63,548 bases of DNA from an uncultured Clostridia bacterium (GTDB taxonomy: Bacteria; Bacillota; Clostridia; Christensenellales; Borkfalkiaceae): positions 1 through 63,548 of the forward strand of contig CANQQD010000007.1 in the NCBI GenBank assembly GCA_947625865.1. The letters run 5' to 3'. The position numbers were made by a program, and so were the translations under genes. Shown here piece after piece: positions 9,201 to 18,672 of this stretch (within the stretch, counting starts at the first letter, position 1; every line of letters starts with the position of its first letter). The notes under the pieces are model-generated. The model was not told the origin of the DNA. It saw only the letters and a program-made list of their open reading frames with translations, and did not search any database.

Positions 9201-12200
9201 AACTTGCCGATACTGAAAACTACGCATGGCGCAACCCCATGGCGAGCGAGCCCGCTTGTACAATAACCGAGCTGGTTATCCGCAGCCTTGACTCCCTGAC
9301 TATAGATGCTCCCGTGAAGAAGAACGACGCCACAGCCACATATACGGGCAGGGATTTGCCGTCTGCAAATTATATCGATTACGACACGTCTTTAAAGCGC
9401 GCCGTTTCCGAATTTACTTATGATACTTATAAGGACGGCACATACGGTACAGCCACAGCCGAACCTTCCCCCGCAACGATTAGGGACGCCGGCAATTATA
9501 AGATTAAGTTCACTTTGCCCGACGACGTTTCCGGTTATGCCTACACGTGGACGGGAGGTGGAACGGATCCCCGCACGATTGGCTTGACTGTTGAAAAGCA
9601 GGAAATAACCAACGTCAGCGCGAACGCCACAATAAACGTTAAGCTTAGCGGCGGCGTTGCCCGTTTGCCCAGCCAATACCTCAATTCCGAGTTATACACA
9701 GTTCAATATGCAAAGAAATCTGCAGAAGGTAATTTGACAAACGGCATACCGAGCGCAAAGGGCGCCTACACCGTAACCCTCACTTTAACCGAAGCAGCTT
9801 ACCGCAACTACTATTTCAGCGGCACAACCAAAAGTGAAGGAGGGAACAAATATTATCCCGCTTCCATAACCGTAACCCTCAGCGTTGGGCTTACAAGCGT
9901 TGTTGCGCCTTCGTCTAAGGGTGATTACACCTACAACGGCGCTTTGCACAGTTTCGACGATGCGCTCAATATTCCCGAAGCGAGCAAGCCCAATATTTAT
10001 TCCGACGGCGACAATCTCTATACCGTAAGCTACACCAAGCCCGACGGAACAGGCACAACGAGTGCTGTAACCGAAATCAAATATGCGGGCGAGTACAAGT
10101 TTACATTCCGGCTTGCAAATGACGAAGATTACACTTGGAGCATTGCTTCGGGCAATACTTCCGCCACGTACGACGAGGATGGCAATTTAGTTGTTACAGT
10201 CACCGTAAAGCAAGCCGAACTCGAGGTAACGCTTTCGGCGACGGGCAAAACCTATGACGGCACCGATACCGCCAACGTAACGGGCACAATAGGCGCAGGT
10301 TCGGGCTTGCTGGAAGGCGATACCGTAGCAGTTGGCACAATAGTTGCAACCTTTGAAGATGCCAACGCGGGCGAGGATAAGACTATAACCGTTGAATCTG
10401 TAACCCTCGGCGGCGCCGACGCCTACAACTACACGGCAACATATTCCGATGACGGCCTTAAGGCGGACATTGATAAACTGAATATTACAATTACTTGGGA
10501 TAATGTAGAGGATCTTGTTTACAATGGAGCAAATCAAACTCCTACGCCCAAACTTCCCAGCGAGGGCATTCCCTCAGTTGACCAAGATAATCCTGATAAA
10601 TTATCAGTTCGCGCTGTCGTAACGGGCGAACATAAAGATGCGGGCAAAGAATATACCGCAACGGCAGAACTCGCCGGAACTTCCGCTAATAACTACAACA
10701 TTGATGATGGCAGCAAAACTCAAACCTATTCAATAAATCAGGCTACAATAACCATAGGCGGCGCCTATACTGACAGTAAGCCTTACGACGGCGGAGTATA
10801 TAGTAAAACTGTTTCGGCGCCCGGTAATGGTTTGACGGTAGCTTCTTCCGCAGGCAGCGCCACCACAACAACTGCTCAGGTAACTATTACAACAAGCGGC
10901 AAGGATCACGGCGAATACACAGAAGATGACGTTTCGCTCAAGGCAAATATATCGGTTAGCCTTACGGATAGCACAAACTTCAAATATGAGATTAAGGCTT
11001 CCGTTACTGTTACAATTACTACGGTTCAAATCAATTTGCCTGCGCTCGGTAATGCTACTTATAACGGCAAAAAGCAAGATGCTGCACAATTGGCAAAGTC
11101 ATTTATTACCGGGGTGAACAGTGAGTCTCTTACATACGACGTGGATTACACCGTTTCCTACAGTAAGGGAGGAGAAAGCGTTGAGCCCAAGGATGCGGGT
11201 ACATACACCGTAACCGTGTCGCTTAAAGATACATCGACTGCGGGCAACTATACCCTTGCAAATGAAGGTAAAACGGAATACACCATTGACCCGTATAGCA
11301 TAAGCGGAGGAGCATTATGGGGAGCAAAAACCATCTATGAATATAGCGGCGAGCCTCAAAAGCCGACGGCACAAATTGCGAGCCCCTTCGACGGTGACTT
11401 GACCCTTGATGTTTCTGTAACGGCTAACTCCGAGTCTCATCTCACAGATGGTAGCGCGGTCGACGTCGGAAGCTACACCGCAACGGCAACGCTCAACAAC
11501 CCCAACTATACCTTTACCGAAGAAACTCATGAATTCTCAATTACAACAAAGCAGATAACTGTTCAGTCTGCAAAGTTCGCCTCAAAAGTCTACGACGGCA
11601 CGACTACTGTTAATACTGCTCTTGAATCGATTACCTTCAACGGCATTGTTTCTCGCGATTCCGAGCTCAATAATAAGGATTTGGTTGCGTCTATCGTTGC
11701 AGAGTATATCTCCAAGGACGTAGCAGAGGCCGTGCAGATAAATATTACAAGCGTCACGCTCAGGGGCGGCGAAGATTATCATTACGCTGCTTCCAACTAT
11801 AAAATAAACTACACCCCTCAGTCTGCGACTGGTGCTATCACTCAAGCTGAGTTGGATGTTTCGGTAGACGATTTGGCAAAAACCTATAGCGGCGAAGGTC
11901 AGGGAGCAACAATAGTCCTTACGGGCAAGGGTAGCGATAAGCTTATTCAAGACAGGGACTACACCGTAAGCTACTCAAAGTCAGGTGAGCCCGTTGAGGG
12001 ATTGCCCGTTAATGCGGGGACTTATTCGATAGCTATTACGCTTATAGACGATTCAAATGTAAAGGCGGCAACTAACTATAAGCCTGTTACGGTAAATGAC
12101 AAGTTTGTAATAAGTCCTGCCACAATCATCTCCGTCAATTGGTATAAGGACAGCGTAAGCACTGATAACATTCTCACTTCCGGTAATTCCTACATTTATG

Positions 12201-15200
12201 ACGGTCAACACAGTGTTCTTGTCCGCGGTGTTGGTGTTTCGGGTAATGCTGTCGAGCTTAGCTTAGTAGATATCTATACTTATAAAGACGTACAAAGCTA
12301 TGAATTTACGGCGTCGGTTTCCGACGGCAATTACACGCTGGACAGCTCGGTAAATACTTTGACTATCACCGTAACTCCCAAGCCTATAACGGTTACTGTC
12401 ACGGTTACAAAGTACTATGACAATTCAATGGCAATAGAAGCCGGTGAAATAATTGCTCAAATTGACGCCCATCAAATCGTAGGCGGAGATACTGTAGAGA
12501 TAGATACAGATAGTCTTTCAGCCAAATTTGCCGCAAACGATAAAAACGTCGGCACTCATAAATTGCAGAAAGTGGAAGTGCGGTTTACGGGCGCACATGC
12601 GAAAAACTATGAATTTGACAGCGAAAATTCAACTTGCCAAGGCACGGTAAATAAAGTTACCATACAAATTTCGGGCACATTAAATCTTGATTTGATAACC
12701 GATTCCGATGTCAAGGCTGCCCTTACCGAATACCTTACATACAGCAAATCGGCTCACAAGACAATAGCCATAACCAACTCGCCTTTGTCGAGTGTGCCCA
12801 AGGTGGATAATAACAACAACAAAGAAACAGGAGGGTATCTTACCGACGGCAAGGGCGGCGTAGGCTTGGGCGGCTCGCATCCTTACTTCTATCTGCCTTT
12901 GGAAGGTCTTACGGCGTACGGTTTAACAATATCCAACTTCTACGGCATTGACTATGCCGGCAACACATCCGACGGCGCAATATTCACCATAATGCTTGTA
13001 ACAACGGCCGGTGACGCCGGGACTTACACATATAACGGCACAATGGGCGAGGGCGCTATGGTAGTTCGTGCCGAGGCAAACATTGCCGAGGCTTCTCTGA
13101 ATGACGTAAAGGACAATTATGCGGGTACGAGCGGTACAGAAGGTGATGCTTGGAACAGCAGGTGGACCTTTGCGAACTTTACCGATTTTGCGGCTGAGAT
13201 AACAATTGCCAAAAAGCAGGTGGACGTAACATGGTACCACCATACAAGCGATAGACAATACGTAGAGCTTAAGGCCACAGATGGAGTGATTACCGATAGT
13301 GAACACACCTATGACGGCAAGAACAGGTGTGATGAATATGTCGGCAGTTTACAGGTGTTGGACGGTGACAGCGTATCAGGCTTTACTTCAGGGCGCTATT
13401 CCATCACATCATATACAAAGCCCGGCAGCGGGGCGCCTGAATCCGAAGTTCCCACCGATATAATTAATGCGGGTACATATATTCTCACGCTTAGAACTAA
13501 GGATTTCGGCAATTATACTGTTTCCGAATCTACAGATCACATAACCGTAGTAATCAGTCCCTACACAATTACGTCGGCAGACCTCAGCGCTCTGCAAAAC
13601 GGTTGGGTAAATGCGGCTCACGACAACAACCCGCTTGTTTCCGGTACATACAATGTAGAGGGCGAGGGTTCGGTTACTGCAACCAATGCGTTTGCAACGC
13701 ATAACGCTGAAGGTGACAGAGCAGCAATATTCCACGACAAGTTTAATATCGGTCATTCCGGGTTGATTCTTGCCGAAAGCGCCTACAGCTATGAACTCGG
13801 CGGCGAACTTGAAGAAACCGCCGGCAAGCATGCTTTTGCCGCAACGGTTACCATAACCATCAGCGATACGGTCAACTTCAAGTGGGCTGATAGCTATAGT
13901 TTCTCAGATAATTACAAATTATCCGCTGAGGCTACAGGCAATCGGTTGATTGTTACAAAAACATGGTATGTTGTTGACTCAATAAACGGCGCAGGTCTTT
14001 TAGTCAAATCGTCATGGACATTTGGTGACGACATAACCTTTACCGATCCAAAGCTTATGCATTCCGAGGCGGCGGCAAGCTCAACCTATACGCTTACTCT
14101 TGACAGTCCTTACAGCGAAGTTGATGCCACTTTAACTAAGGAGTGGAGAGGGATTAGCTATGCCGGTAATGAGATACAGCGATATCTCAACAAATCGACG
14201 CCCGCCGGCACCTATACTCTTACATTGCACATTGCAAGGTGGGAAAGTGGTAGCGTTGTATATTATGAAACAGATGTCTCCTATACGATTACCGTATCGC
14301 CTGCAACATTTAGCCCTGCCGATTCGGACTTGAAGGGAGAAGCTTTCTCTGCTGAATACAACGGGGAAGTTCAGCTCCCCGGGGCTATCGGCTCGGCAAG
14401 TAACGGTATTGAACTGACAGACGGTAGCTGGTCTGTACGTACAGGTGTTTGGGCGGATTCTGAGTATGACAAATACTTTACTGCAAATGCCATCGAATTT
14501 TCGTGGTCCGAAAGCGCGGCTTATTATACCGGGGAAAACTTTAAGGCATTAAGCGGCGGCACTTTTGAGGGCAACGTGCCCAAAAACGTCAAGCTCAAGG
14601 CGACAAATAAGGGCGGTATAAATATATTTGAAGAAGACGCCTACACCGTTTACTACAGATTCACCGCGCCTAACTATAAAACTTATACAAATACGTTCAG
14701 CATGACGATAGAAAGGCTTCCCATTCAGGTCACTCTTAAAGCCGGCGCATCCGGTAAAACAACCGTAACCCCTGATGGTAAAACCGTTTCGTGGACTTAC
14801 GGCACGAGCCTTACAAGGGACGATTTTAGCTTGGTCTATACAGATAAGAACGGCAAACCAATACCAGACAGCGAAAATCTCGCATTGATTTACGCTTTCT
14901 ATACCTCAGCCGATACAGAATTTGAGAAGCCGGCATTCAATGGCAGCACCAACGGTGATTACGACTATCCTAAAACAGCAGGCGAATACGTATGGAGGCT
15001 AACGTTCAACAACTGGATCAGCGATGGCAACAGGAACAACAACTATACTTTTGCTGACAGTAAAGGTAATTTAAAGCAATCGGTTGGCAGTACAATTTAT
15101 GAAAAGCCTTATATTCTCTTTGACGTAAAGATTAATAAGGCAGAGATTGGTGTGAACTGGAGCGATGTTTCCAATCTTACCTACAGTGGTTCGAGTCTTA

Positions 15201-18200
15201 CTCCCACGGCTACGGCGGAAGGTATCACGGGTACTCTCACCGTTACCGTTACAACGCAGAGCGGAGATCCTGTCGCCGAGAATAAAGCGATCAATGCCGG
15301 AAGCTACACGGCAACGGCCGGTCTGACTGGTATAGATGCAACTAACTATAATCTGACAAACTCTGAGTGGCCGTTTACTATCTCTCCTGCGCCTGTCGAT
15401 ATAACATGGCTGGTTGACGGTAATACTCCCGCGGCTTCCTATGTCTACAAGGGTGCAGGGTATGCAGTAACTGCAACAACAATCTGGAAGGGCAGATCAA
15501 TAAGCTTTACTTTTGATGGCGGACGCACGTTTAAAGACGTCAATGTCGACGGATATACCTTTGAGGTGGATCTCTCTCAAATTGACGGAAGCCTTGCCGC
15601 TAACTTTACTACCGAATCGAAGAGCATGACGTTTGAAGTTGCAAAGTATCAGTTGACCGAAACCGACCTTGCAGCAGTTTTGAACGGCGTAGTTTTAAGC
15701 AAACAATACGACGGCACAGATGCGGCAACTGTGGATGTACGCTCGATCAAAATGTTCAACGCCGATACTATCACATTCAATGTAAGTGCCACATATAACG
15801 ATAAAGACGCAGCCATAAGCAAGTCTGTCACCGTTGTTCTCGGCTTCTCGTCCGAACAGCAAAACTATGCGCTTAAAGACGCCGCAACGGATGGTTCGGC
15901 AACCTATACCCTCAGCGGTGAGATCACTCCCAGAATAATAACCGCAAGCGAATTGGAGGCCGTTCTCTCCATAAAAGCTAAGGATTACGACGGCTCCACC
16001 GCAATTTCTCCCGAAGCCATTACCGCGGGCAAGCTTTCCGTGATAGACGGCGAAGAGGTGGAATACACTGTTACTGCCGGGTATGCCGACGCTATGGCGG
16101 GTAGCGGCAAAGATATAAACGTAAAAGTAACGATCGGCGATCCCAACTACATGTTTGAAAATACAGACGGCACGTTAACTCTTGAAAACGGCGTCATCAA
16201 CCGCGCGGTTATTTCGGCTGATTGTACAAAAACGTTCACATATAACGGCGCTGACCAAAGGACCGAGCTTTTCAACAGTGTTGTTTTAACAAGGGGAAGC
16301 GAAGCGGTAGTCCTTGACGTAAATAAAACGCTTAAACGTAACGGCTATACGGTCAACTATTTCACCCGTGCGGCAAGTTACACGCTTACTGTACAACTCA
16401 CAGGGAACGATGCGAATAACTATACGTTTGAAAGCGGATCCGAAACAACTTCCGTTGATTTGACGGTAGAAATGTCTAAGGCGAAGATCGAGATCGGAGG
16501 CAACGATAAAACCGTTACCTACGACGGAAATGCTCATACAGTGGAATTCACTTATCCCGAATATGTAATCGGCGCCCAGACTTCGGTAACCTATGACGGC
16601 GCGGCTGAGGCAGTAAACGTTAAACGTTTGTCTGACGGAACCGTAACATATTATGAGGTTACTTTGACGGTAAACGGTACAGACAATTACGATAGCGCAA
16701 CCAAGACGGTACGCCTTACGATAGAGCCTGCAAAAGTTGAAGCGGTATATACCGGCAAGACCATGTTCACCTATACGGGCGAGAGCTTGTGGAATGCGGT
16801 AATGCAAAATATAAGCGTAGTTTACGATGCTACCGTTGCTCCCGAAATGGTCTATACCGTACTCCGTGACGGTACTCCCGTGGCGGATAACGCAATTACA
16901 GAGGTGGGCAGCTACGTAGTCACGGCAAGCCTTTCAAGCGTATCTGCCGTCAACTTTGAATTGACCGGCGCGGAAAACGGTATTGTGACCCTTGCCACCA
17001 TTTCTGTAAACGGTAAGATAATAGAGCGCATAGAGTGGACGGGTGACGCAGTTTGCACCTACAACGGCAGAGATATTACAGCGCCCACCGCAAAGGCAGT
17101 GCTTGTTTCCGGCGAGGAAATAGAGCTTAACGTTATAGGCTCGGTAGGCAAAGACGTCGGCACATACACATTCACCGTAGAAACGCTTTCCGATTATATC
17201 TATCAGAGCGGTTTGCAGATGTCGTTTACGGTAACCGTAGATCCCGCACGCGTAACGATAGGAAAGGCAGTTCAGAGGGTAGTATATAACGGCACGGCAT
17301 ATCCCATACCCGAAGTCGAACTCACATGGTCCGATGGTACGCTGCAAAAGGGCGTTGATTATACGGTAACGGGCACGAGCGGAGCAACCAACGTCGGCGC
17401 CTATGTCTACACGGTTAAGCTCAACAGCTCCAACTACACATTCCGCAGAGGCAACACGACCACCGCAACCCTCTACATCGAGGCGGCGACGGTAAGCATA
17501 GGCGAAATAGCTCATGTGACCTATGACGGCAATGCCCATACTCCCGAACTTCACCTTAGCTGGAAGGGCGGAGATCTCACGGCAGACGCCTACACCATAA
17601 GCGGCGACGCGGCTGTCAACGCAGGCTCGCATACCTTTACCGTAACGCTTAAATCGGCGAACTTCAGGTTCTCAACGGGCAATGATACGAGGGTCGAACT
17701 TGTAATAGATAAATTTGCTCTCGAAAAGCCCGCGGCAGACATGACCGAGTACGTTTACAACGGCTCCGAGCATACCTATAATATCGCACAAAACGATAAC
17801 TACACGGTAAGCAACGCGACCCGCACAAACGCAGGCACGCAGACCGTAAAGGTATGCCTCAACGACAAGCGCAACACTGTATGGTCGGACGGCACAACGC
17901 AGGACGTGCGCTACACGTTCACCGTCAATAAAGCTCAGGTAACGATAGACCCCGTAGCCGACGTAACGGTTAAGTACGACGGCGCAAGCCACGGTGTAAC
18001 GGTACATGTATCCGACAGCACGGTGCCCGTGATAGTAACGTATAACGGATATAGCGTCGAGCCTATAAACGCAGGCGCATACAGTGTGGCGGTGACCGTA
18101 CCCGAAACGGAGAATTTCGAGGGCGAAACGCTCGACGGCATAACGCTTCGGATCACCAAAGCTGTAGTAACCGTCAAGTGGAGCAGCCAGTCCGTATTTA

Positions 18201-18574
18201 CCGAAAACGGCGGCGTACAGACCCCTTATCTCGGCGTTGACGGCGCGGACAAGAGCGTTGTAAAGGTGACATATAAGAGCGGCAGCGAAACGCTTACAGG
18301 CGCTCCCGCGGCGGTCGGCGAATATACGGTAAGCGTGGAGGCAGTTTCCGACAACTACGAACTCAGCGGCGAAAACGAAAAGACATTCTCCATCAAGGCT
18401 GCGTCCGTAGAACCTCAGGAGCCCGACGCTCCCGAACAGCCCAATGAGCCCGAAGAACCCGCGGCAAGCGGAAATTTCGACGCCGTATGGTATGTCATGA
18501 TCGCGATATCCGTCATAACGCTGATCTTCGCAGTGGTAAGCACGGTTATCTATATAAAGAGAAGCAGGGTTTAA
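3245..18574 (+). CDS. Giant MBG/YDG-repeat surface protein (5,109 aa)
   Basis: A secreted, membrane-anchored surface protein, probably an adhesin or a long stalk; ligand unknown. The ATG at 3245 follows an AGGGGA site and starts a signal peptide (basic KSVKK, hydrophobic core, cleavage near residue 38). Residues about 260-380 and 1269-1339 resemble BspA-type leucine-rich repeats (for example GNSAFTATSIQVIVIPD). Ig-like beta domains occupy much of 450-1250. From about 2200 to 5060 there are roughly 25 MBG/YDG-like repeats of 75-95 residues, each opening with a motif such as VTYDGNAHT, KTYDGTDTAN or FTYNGADQ and ending in a NAGTYT-type strand. A Pro/Glu-rich linker, a helix at about 5081-5104 and the tail KRSRV end the protein. 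No LPXTG motif is present. The segment at nucleotides 4620-6300 is AT-richer than its flanks. Confidence 0.88.
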   Translation: MSKSVKKVGVAILSVIMAVCLSVGLALYFSQAPIALAVSVNTTVHNIVAGEDNFTYEKEGDLVKITGLTTAFTDTYKNGGSKNTDGKATYNVRLDIPERLQNAHGDIPAGAKVDYVDEHAFEGDYYEENGVITFRITDVHTPESVYWQATSGGIFKLANEFNYGEGDSHNVTRKHLEGEVVGDGVNDADKKANWAWMLGANDGKTATVYDLDLSKFAANFIVPSPMWYDQNGDGNMEDGELFANVELLIDEQVKSGAADGGNLRNMVISSGVTRFFSPYEKSSRIKIEDTFRTSDSDTSQLTGMHFATGRTTVLSLYGLAFQRFSSLNTITLSAGVLLADGARVFQGDTGVEVMDIASENNSNVPSFYVKGNNGAIYTGDYRYSYYDTAGYRKYLVWDYVTRYNKNLGDTAFQSNEENGGYKASASSAAALASNSQLSPDSGISTIAAGDSIEVFFEKRSETITNDFGEITFGASSTTQKLTYKGEEKTVYRLDGSEVSITPKKDITLTAIAASNGGDKLLQLHTGSKDGTIVAQTPSFTTANQMEEFEFSAGGNSSAFVLKANTKYYITRNTSHIYLYGLIIKEYTALPQNGITATLGEKDTLDLAKPSEELEVTLTATGSATLTSGVSTKITKQGDSTGADFSDNFTVSEISGVSNTITVKLNEDSLPPMGDYTLTFTANSTYTASVTIHVNDSTPAKIEITSTIEKNSLVSYYVGQKADAIEFEAVVTGKDGKIIPDYKNITWAPPETGGNSIKYAPKDDKFIVEPNTDNEFASYEITITASIKGMAEITDSFTFELEVKEVELADYYTYNSNTSEYDGGIGLYNGSIVIDFGTEDFGKSQTDIKENGLYQYGANFEVHTLATTSFEGKVATINKDITLTANGDNPTVENNKATINENATSVTLANKEYTGSLKVNTSRTFTLNIGFNFNFKAYFTKSKDEVRNAKLYSGTSVNESNLIASVLAAQNYGKNNINFRKGSDGLLYADNLVAGDYTFAGDSSNQINLIAIVITPTEAPDSIEADKTELTLAIPKADETTSGSVILTAVGDAAKEALTIADNYNISITEHHDGITATLGEYAEKDGTATRPINIEVTSIAKAGDYTLAFTMGEYSIEVKITVIDPTKPTALVLNRTFITIETDRATEFSAELLFGNLPAAPENLSDLLKNVTWTISGEPSADGWLTGQEVKDNKSIIILTPAEEGAYTLTATYSDNGFELKAECKVVVTKGVDRILDTEAPEYNVTDQYVAYQKLVYVPPQLKNGDKLLDTFTFDYAATTIIGNSAFTATSIQVIVIPDRIAKIEDYAFRYTNALRIVYLPSNATYGDAVFGEFKDWRPGTNSQTVGKMSFSKQDFLTGYKNNDFLLIAPSRQAYDSLLTVTTENEPSSIDQTGITDTEHLSGDRGALFRRAANTMTSSISDGADGIIGIFYDYRPALTYEVEMVIGDRSITVLYNQMDSAGNLYYKDGLDYKHDKTWTELVGSGSVYYGSTEITGSTIKALITGNLDGVDYVTGTNNSPGVFTNTDTTSVDKWQKSAARPTEYASPDYTGNTKRLPASITLMVDSGEQIDSTDVTLPTFQPIGEQVPDGEKEYPEITVMFDFAGYPYSRIFEGFDSNRMTADYTYIGIGGHTVNGGSEKLTESNAEYPYDAGTYTITLKVNDGLNWTGTYNGLPIASGDSEYTFILNIQKRDVPVPGNQQVLYTEATGAEVAVFENNAFYDVVKYSAKITGSDTISKLGVLDKNAEARPYQRGSYWVALELVDDYNLQWVAEGNAVVSDGSEYYQAIGENISGKDTNEKFVTCELIISDAPRIGMPSWTTDRSIGSYSGTQFTAEYRTQGYAFSDIFFGYLRNSMRMEIAEYTPAGSTEATALPNTILNAGTYTITFAPATGYAWAEGTSGCGHEMEVIDQQFEVTVEITKKILETPPQQTQFLEEGKADGQFEFVPASDATWTVEGYGAKNAETNTEFKPETTFEAGTYQVKVKLADTENYAWRNPMASEPACTITELVIRSLDSLTIDAPVKKNDATATYTGRDLPSANYIDYDTSLKRAVSEFTYDTYKDGTYGTATAEPSPATIRDAGNYKIKFTLPDDVSGYAYTWTGGGTDPRTIGLTVEKQEITNVSANATINVKLSGGVARLPSQYLNSELYTVQYAKKSAEGNLTNGIPSAKGAYTVTLTLTEAAYRNYYFSGTTKSEGGNKYYPASITVTLSVGLTSVVAPSSKGDYTYNGALHSFDDALNIPEASKPNIYSDGDNLYTVSYTKPDGTGTTSAVTEIKYAGEYKFTFRLANDEDYTWSIASGNTSATYDEDGNLVVTVTVKQAELEVTLSATGKTYDGTDTANVTGTIGAGSGLLEGDTVAVGTIVATFEDANAGEDKTITVESVTLGGADAYNYTATYSDDGLKADIDKLNITITWDNVEDLVYNGANQTPTPKLPSEGIPSVDQDNPDKLSVRAVVTGEHKDAGKEYTATAELAGTSANNYNIDDGSKTQTYSINQATITIGGAYTDSKPYDGGVYSKTVSAPGNGLTVASSAGSATTTTAQVTITTSGKDHGEYTEDDVSLKANISVSLTDSTNFKYEIKASVTVTITTVQINLPALGNATYNGKKQDAAQLAKSFITGVNSESLTYDVDYTVSYSKGGESVEPKDAGTYTVTVSLKDTSTAGNYTLANEGKTEYTIDPYSISGGALWGAKTIYEYSGEPQKPTAQIASPFDGDLTLDVSVTANSESHLTDGSAVDVGSYTATATLNNPNYTFTEETHEFSITTKQITVQSAKFASKVYDGTTTVNTALESITFNGIVSRDSELNNKDLVASIVAEYISKDVAEAVQINITSVTLRGGEDYHYAASNYKINYTPQSATGAITQAELDVSVDDLAKTYSGEGQGATIVLTGKGSDKLIQDRDYTVSYSKSGEPVEGLPVNAGTYSIAITLIDDSNVKAATNYKPVTVNDKFVISPATIISVNWYKDSVSTDNILTSGNSYIYDGQHSVLVRGVGVSGNAVELSLVDIYTYKDVQSYEFTASVSDGNYTLDSSVNTLTITVTPKPITVTVTVTKYYDNSMAIEAGEIIAQIDAHQIVGGDTVEIDTDSLSAKFAANDKNVGTHKLQKVEVRFTGAHAKNYEFDSENSTCQGTVNKVTIQISGTLNLDLITDSDVKAALTEYLTYSKSAHKTIAITNSPLSSVPKVDNNNNKETGGYLTDGKGGVGLGGSHPYFYLPLEGLTAYGLTISNFYGIDYAGNTSDGAIFTIMLVTTAGDAGTYTYNGTMGEGAMVVRAEANIAEASLNDVKDNYAGTSGTEGDAWNSRWTFANFTDFAAEITIAKKQVDVTWYHHTSDRQYVELKATDGVITDSEHTYDGKNRCDEYVGSLQVLDGDSVSGFTSGRYSITSYTKPGSGAPESEVPTDIINAGTYILTLRTKDFGNYTVSESTDHITVVISPYTITSADLSALQNGWVNAAHDNNPLVSGTYNVEGEGSVTATNAFATHNAEGDRAAIFHDKFNIGHSGLILAESAYSYELGGELEETAGKHAFAATVTITISDTVNFKWADSYSFSDNYKLSAEATGNRLIVTKTWYVVDSINGAGLLVKSSWTFGDDITFTDPKLMHSEAAASSTYTLTLDSPYSEVDATLTKEWRGISYAGNEIQRYLNKSTPAGTYTLTLHIARWESGSVVYYETDVSYTITVSPATFSPADSDLKGEAFSAEYNGEVQLPGAIGSASNGIELTDGSWSVRTGVWADSEYDKYFTANAIEFSWSESAAYYTGENFKALSGGTFEGNVPKNVKLKATNKGGINIFEEDAYTVYYRFTAPNYKTYTNTFSMTIERLPIQVTLKAGASGKTTVTPDGKTVSWTYGTSLTRDDFSLVYTDKNGKPIPDSENLALIYAFYTSADTEFEKPAFNGSTNGDYDYPKTAGEYVWRLTFNNWISDGNRNNNYTFADSKGNLKQSVGSTIYEKPYILFDVKINKAEIGVNWSDVSNLTYSGSSLTPTATAEGITGTLTVTVTTQSGDPVAENKAINAGSYTATAGLTGIDATNYNLTNSEWPFTISPAPVDITWLVDGNTPAASYVYKGAGYAVTATTIWKGRSISFTFDGGRTFKDVNVDGYTFEVDLSQIDGSLAANFTTESKSMTFEVAKYQLTETDLAAVLNGVVLSKQYDGTDAATVDVRSIKMFNADTITFNVSATYNDKDAAISKSVTVVLGFSSEQQNYALKDAATDGSATYTLSGEITPRIITASELEAVLSIKAKDYDGSTAISPEAITAGKLSVIDGEEVEYTVTAGYADAMAGSGKDINVKVTIGDPNYMFENTDGTLTLENGVINRAVISADCTKTFTYNGADQRTELFNSVVLTRGSEAVVLDVNKTLKRNGYTVNYFTRAASYTLTVQLTGNDANNYTFESGSETTSVDLTVEMSKAKIEIGGNDKTVTYDGNAHTVEFTYPEYVIGAQTSVTYDGAAEAVNVKRLSDGTVTYYEVTLTVNGTDNYDSATKTVRLTIEPAKVEAVYTGKTMFTYTGESLWNAVMQNISVVYDATVAPEMVYTVLRDGTPVADNAITEVGSYVVTASLSSVSAVNFELTGAENGIVTLATISVNGKIIERIEWTGDAVCTYNGRDITAPTAKAVLVSGEEIELNVIGSVGKDVGTYTFTVETLSDYIYQSGLQMSFTVTVDPARVTIGKAVQRVVYNGTAYPIPEVELTWSDGTLQKGVDYTVTGTSGATNVGAYVYTVKLNSSNYTFRRGNTTTATLYIEAATVSIGEIAHVTYDGNAHTPELHLSWKGGDLTADAYTISGDAAVNAGSHTFTVTLKSANFRFSTGNDTRVELVIDKFALEKPAADMTEYVYNGSEHTYNIAQNDNYTVSNATRTNAGTQTVKVCLNDKRNTVWSDGTTQDVRYTFTVNKAQVTIDPVADVTVKYDGASHGVTVHVSDSTVPVIVTYNGYSVEPINAGAYSVAVTVPETENFEGETLDGITLRITKAVVTVKWSSQSVFTENGGVQTPYLGVDGADKSVVKVTYKSGSETLTGAPAAVGEYTVSVEAVSDNYELSGENEKTFSIKAASVEPQEPDAPEQPNEPEEPAASGNFDAVWYVMIAISVITLIFAVVSTVIYIKRSRV

Positions 18575-18592
18575 ATAACCCAACGTAAAAGC

Positions 18593-18625
18593 TGCGCCCG
18601 CAGATAATCTGCGGGCGCATATTTT
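18593..18625 (+). terminator. Terminator of the giant surface protein gene
   Basis: A perfect 12-bp stem, TGCGCCCGCAGA/TCTGCGGGCGCA, with a TAA loop (18593-18619), followed by TATTTT. Confidence 0.85.
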
Positions 18626-18672
18626 AACTTATATCGCGTTTTAAAAAATGTTCCGGAGCCATACAATATTAT

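Noticed and set aside
9900-18400. Possible CRISPR or tandem DNA repeat in the giant gene
   Set aside because: The periodicity is at protein level only (75-95 residues); no direct DNA repeats with constant spacers were seen.
17672-18583. 303-codon open frame antisense to the end of the giant surface gene
   Set aside because: It mirrors the codon bias of the giant gene, has no ribosome site or promoter, and its translation has no recognisable domains.
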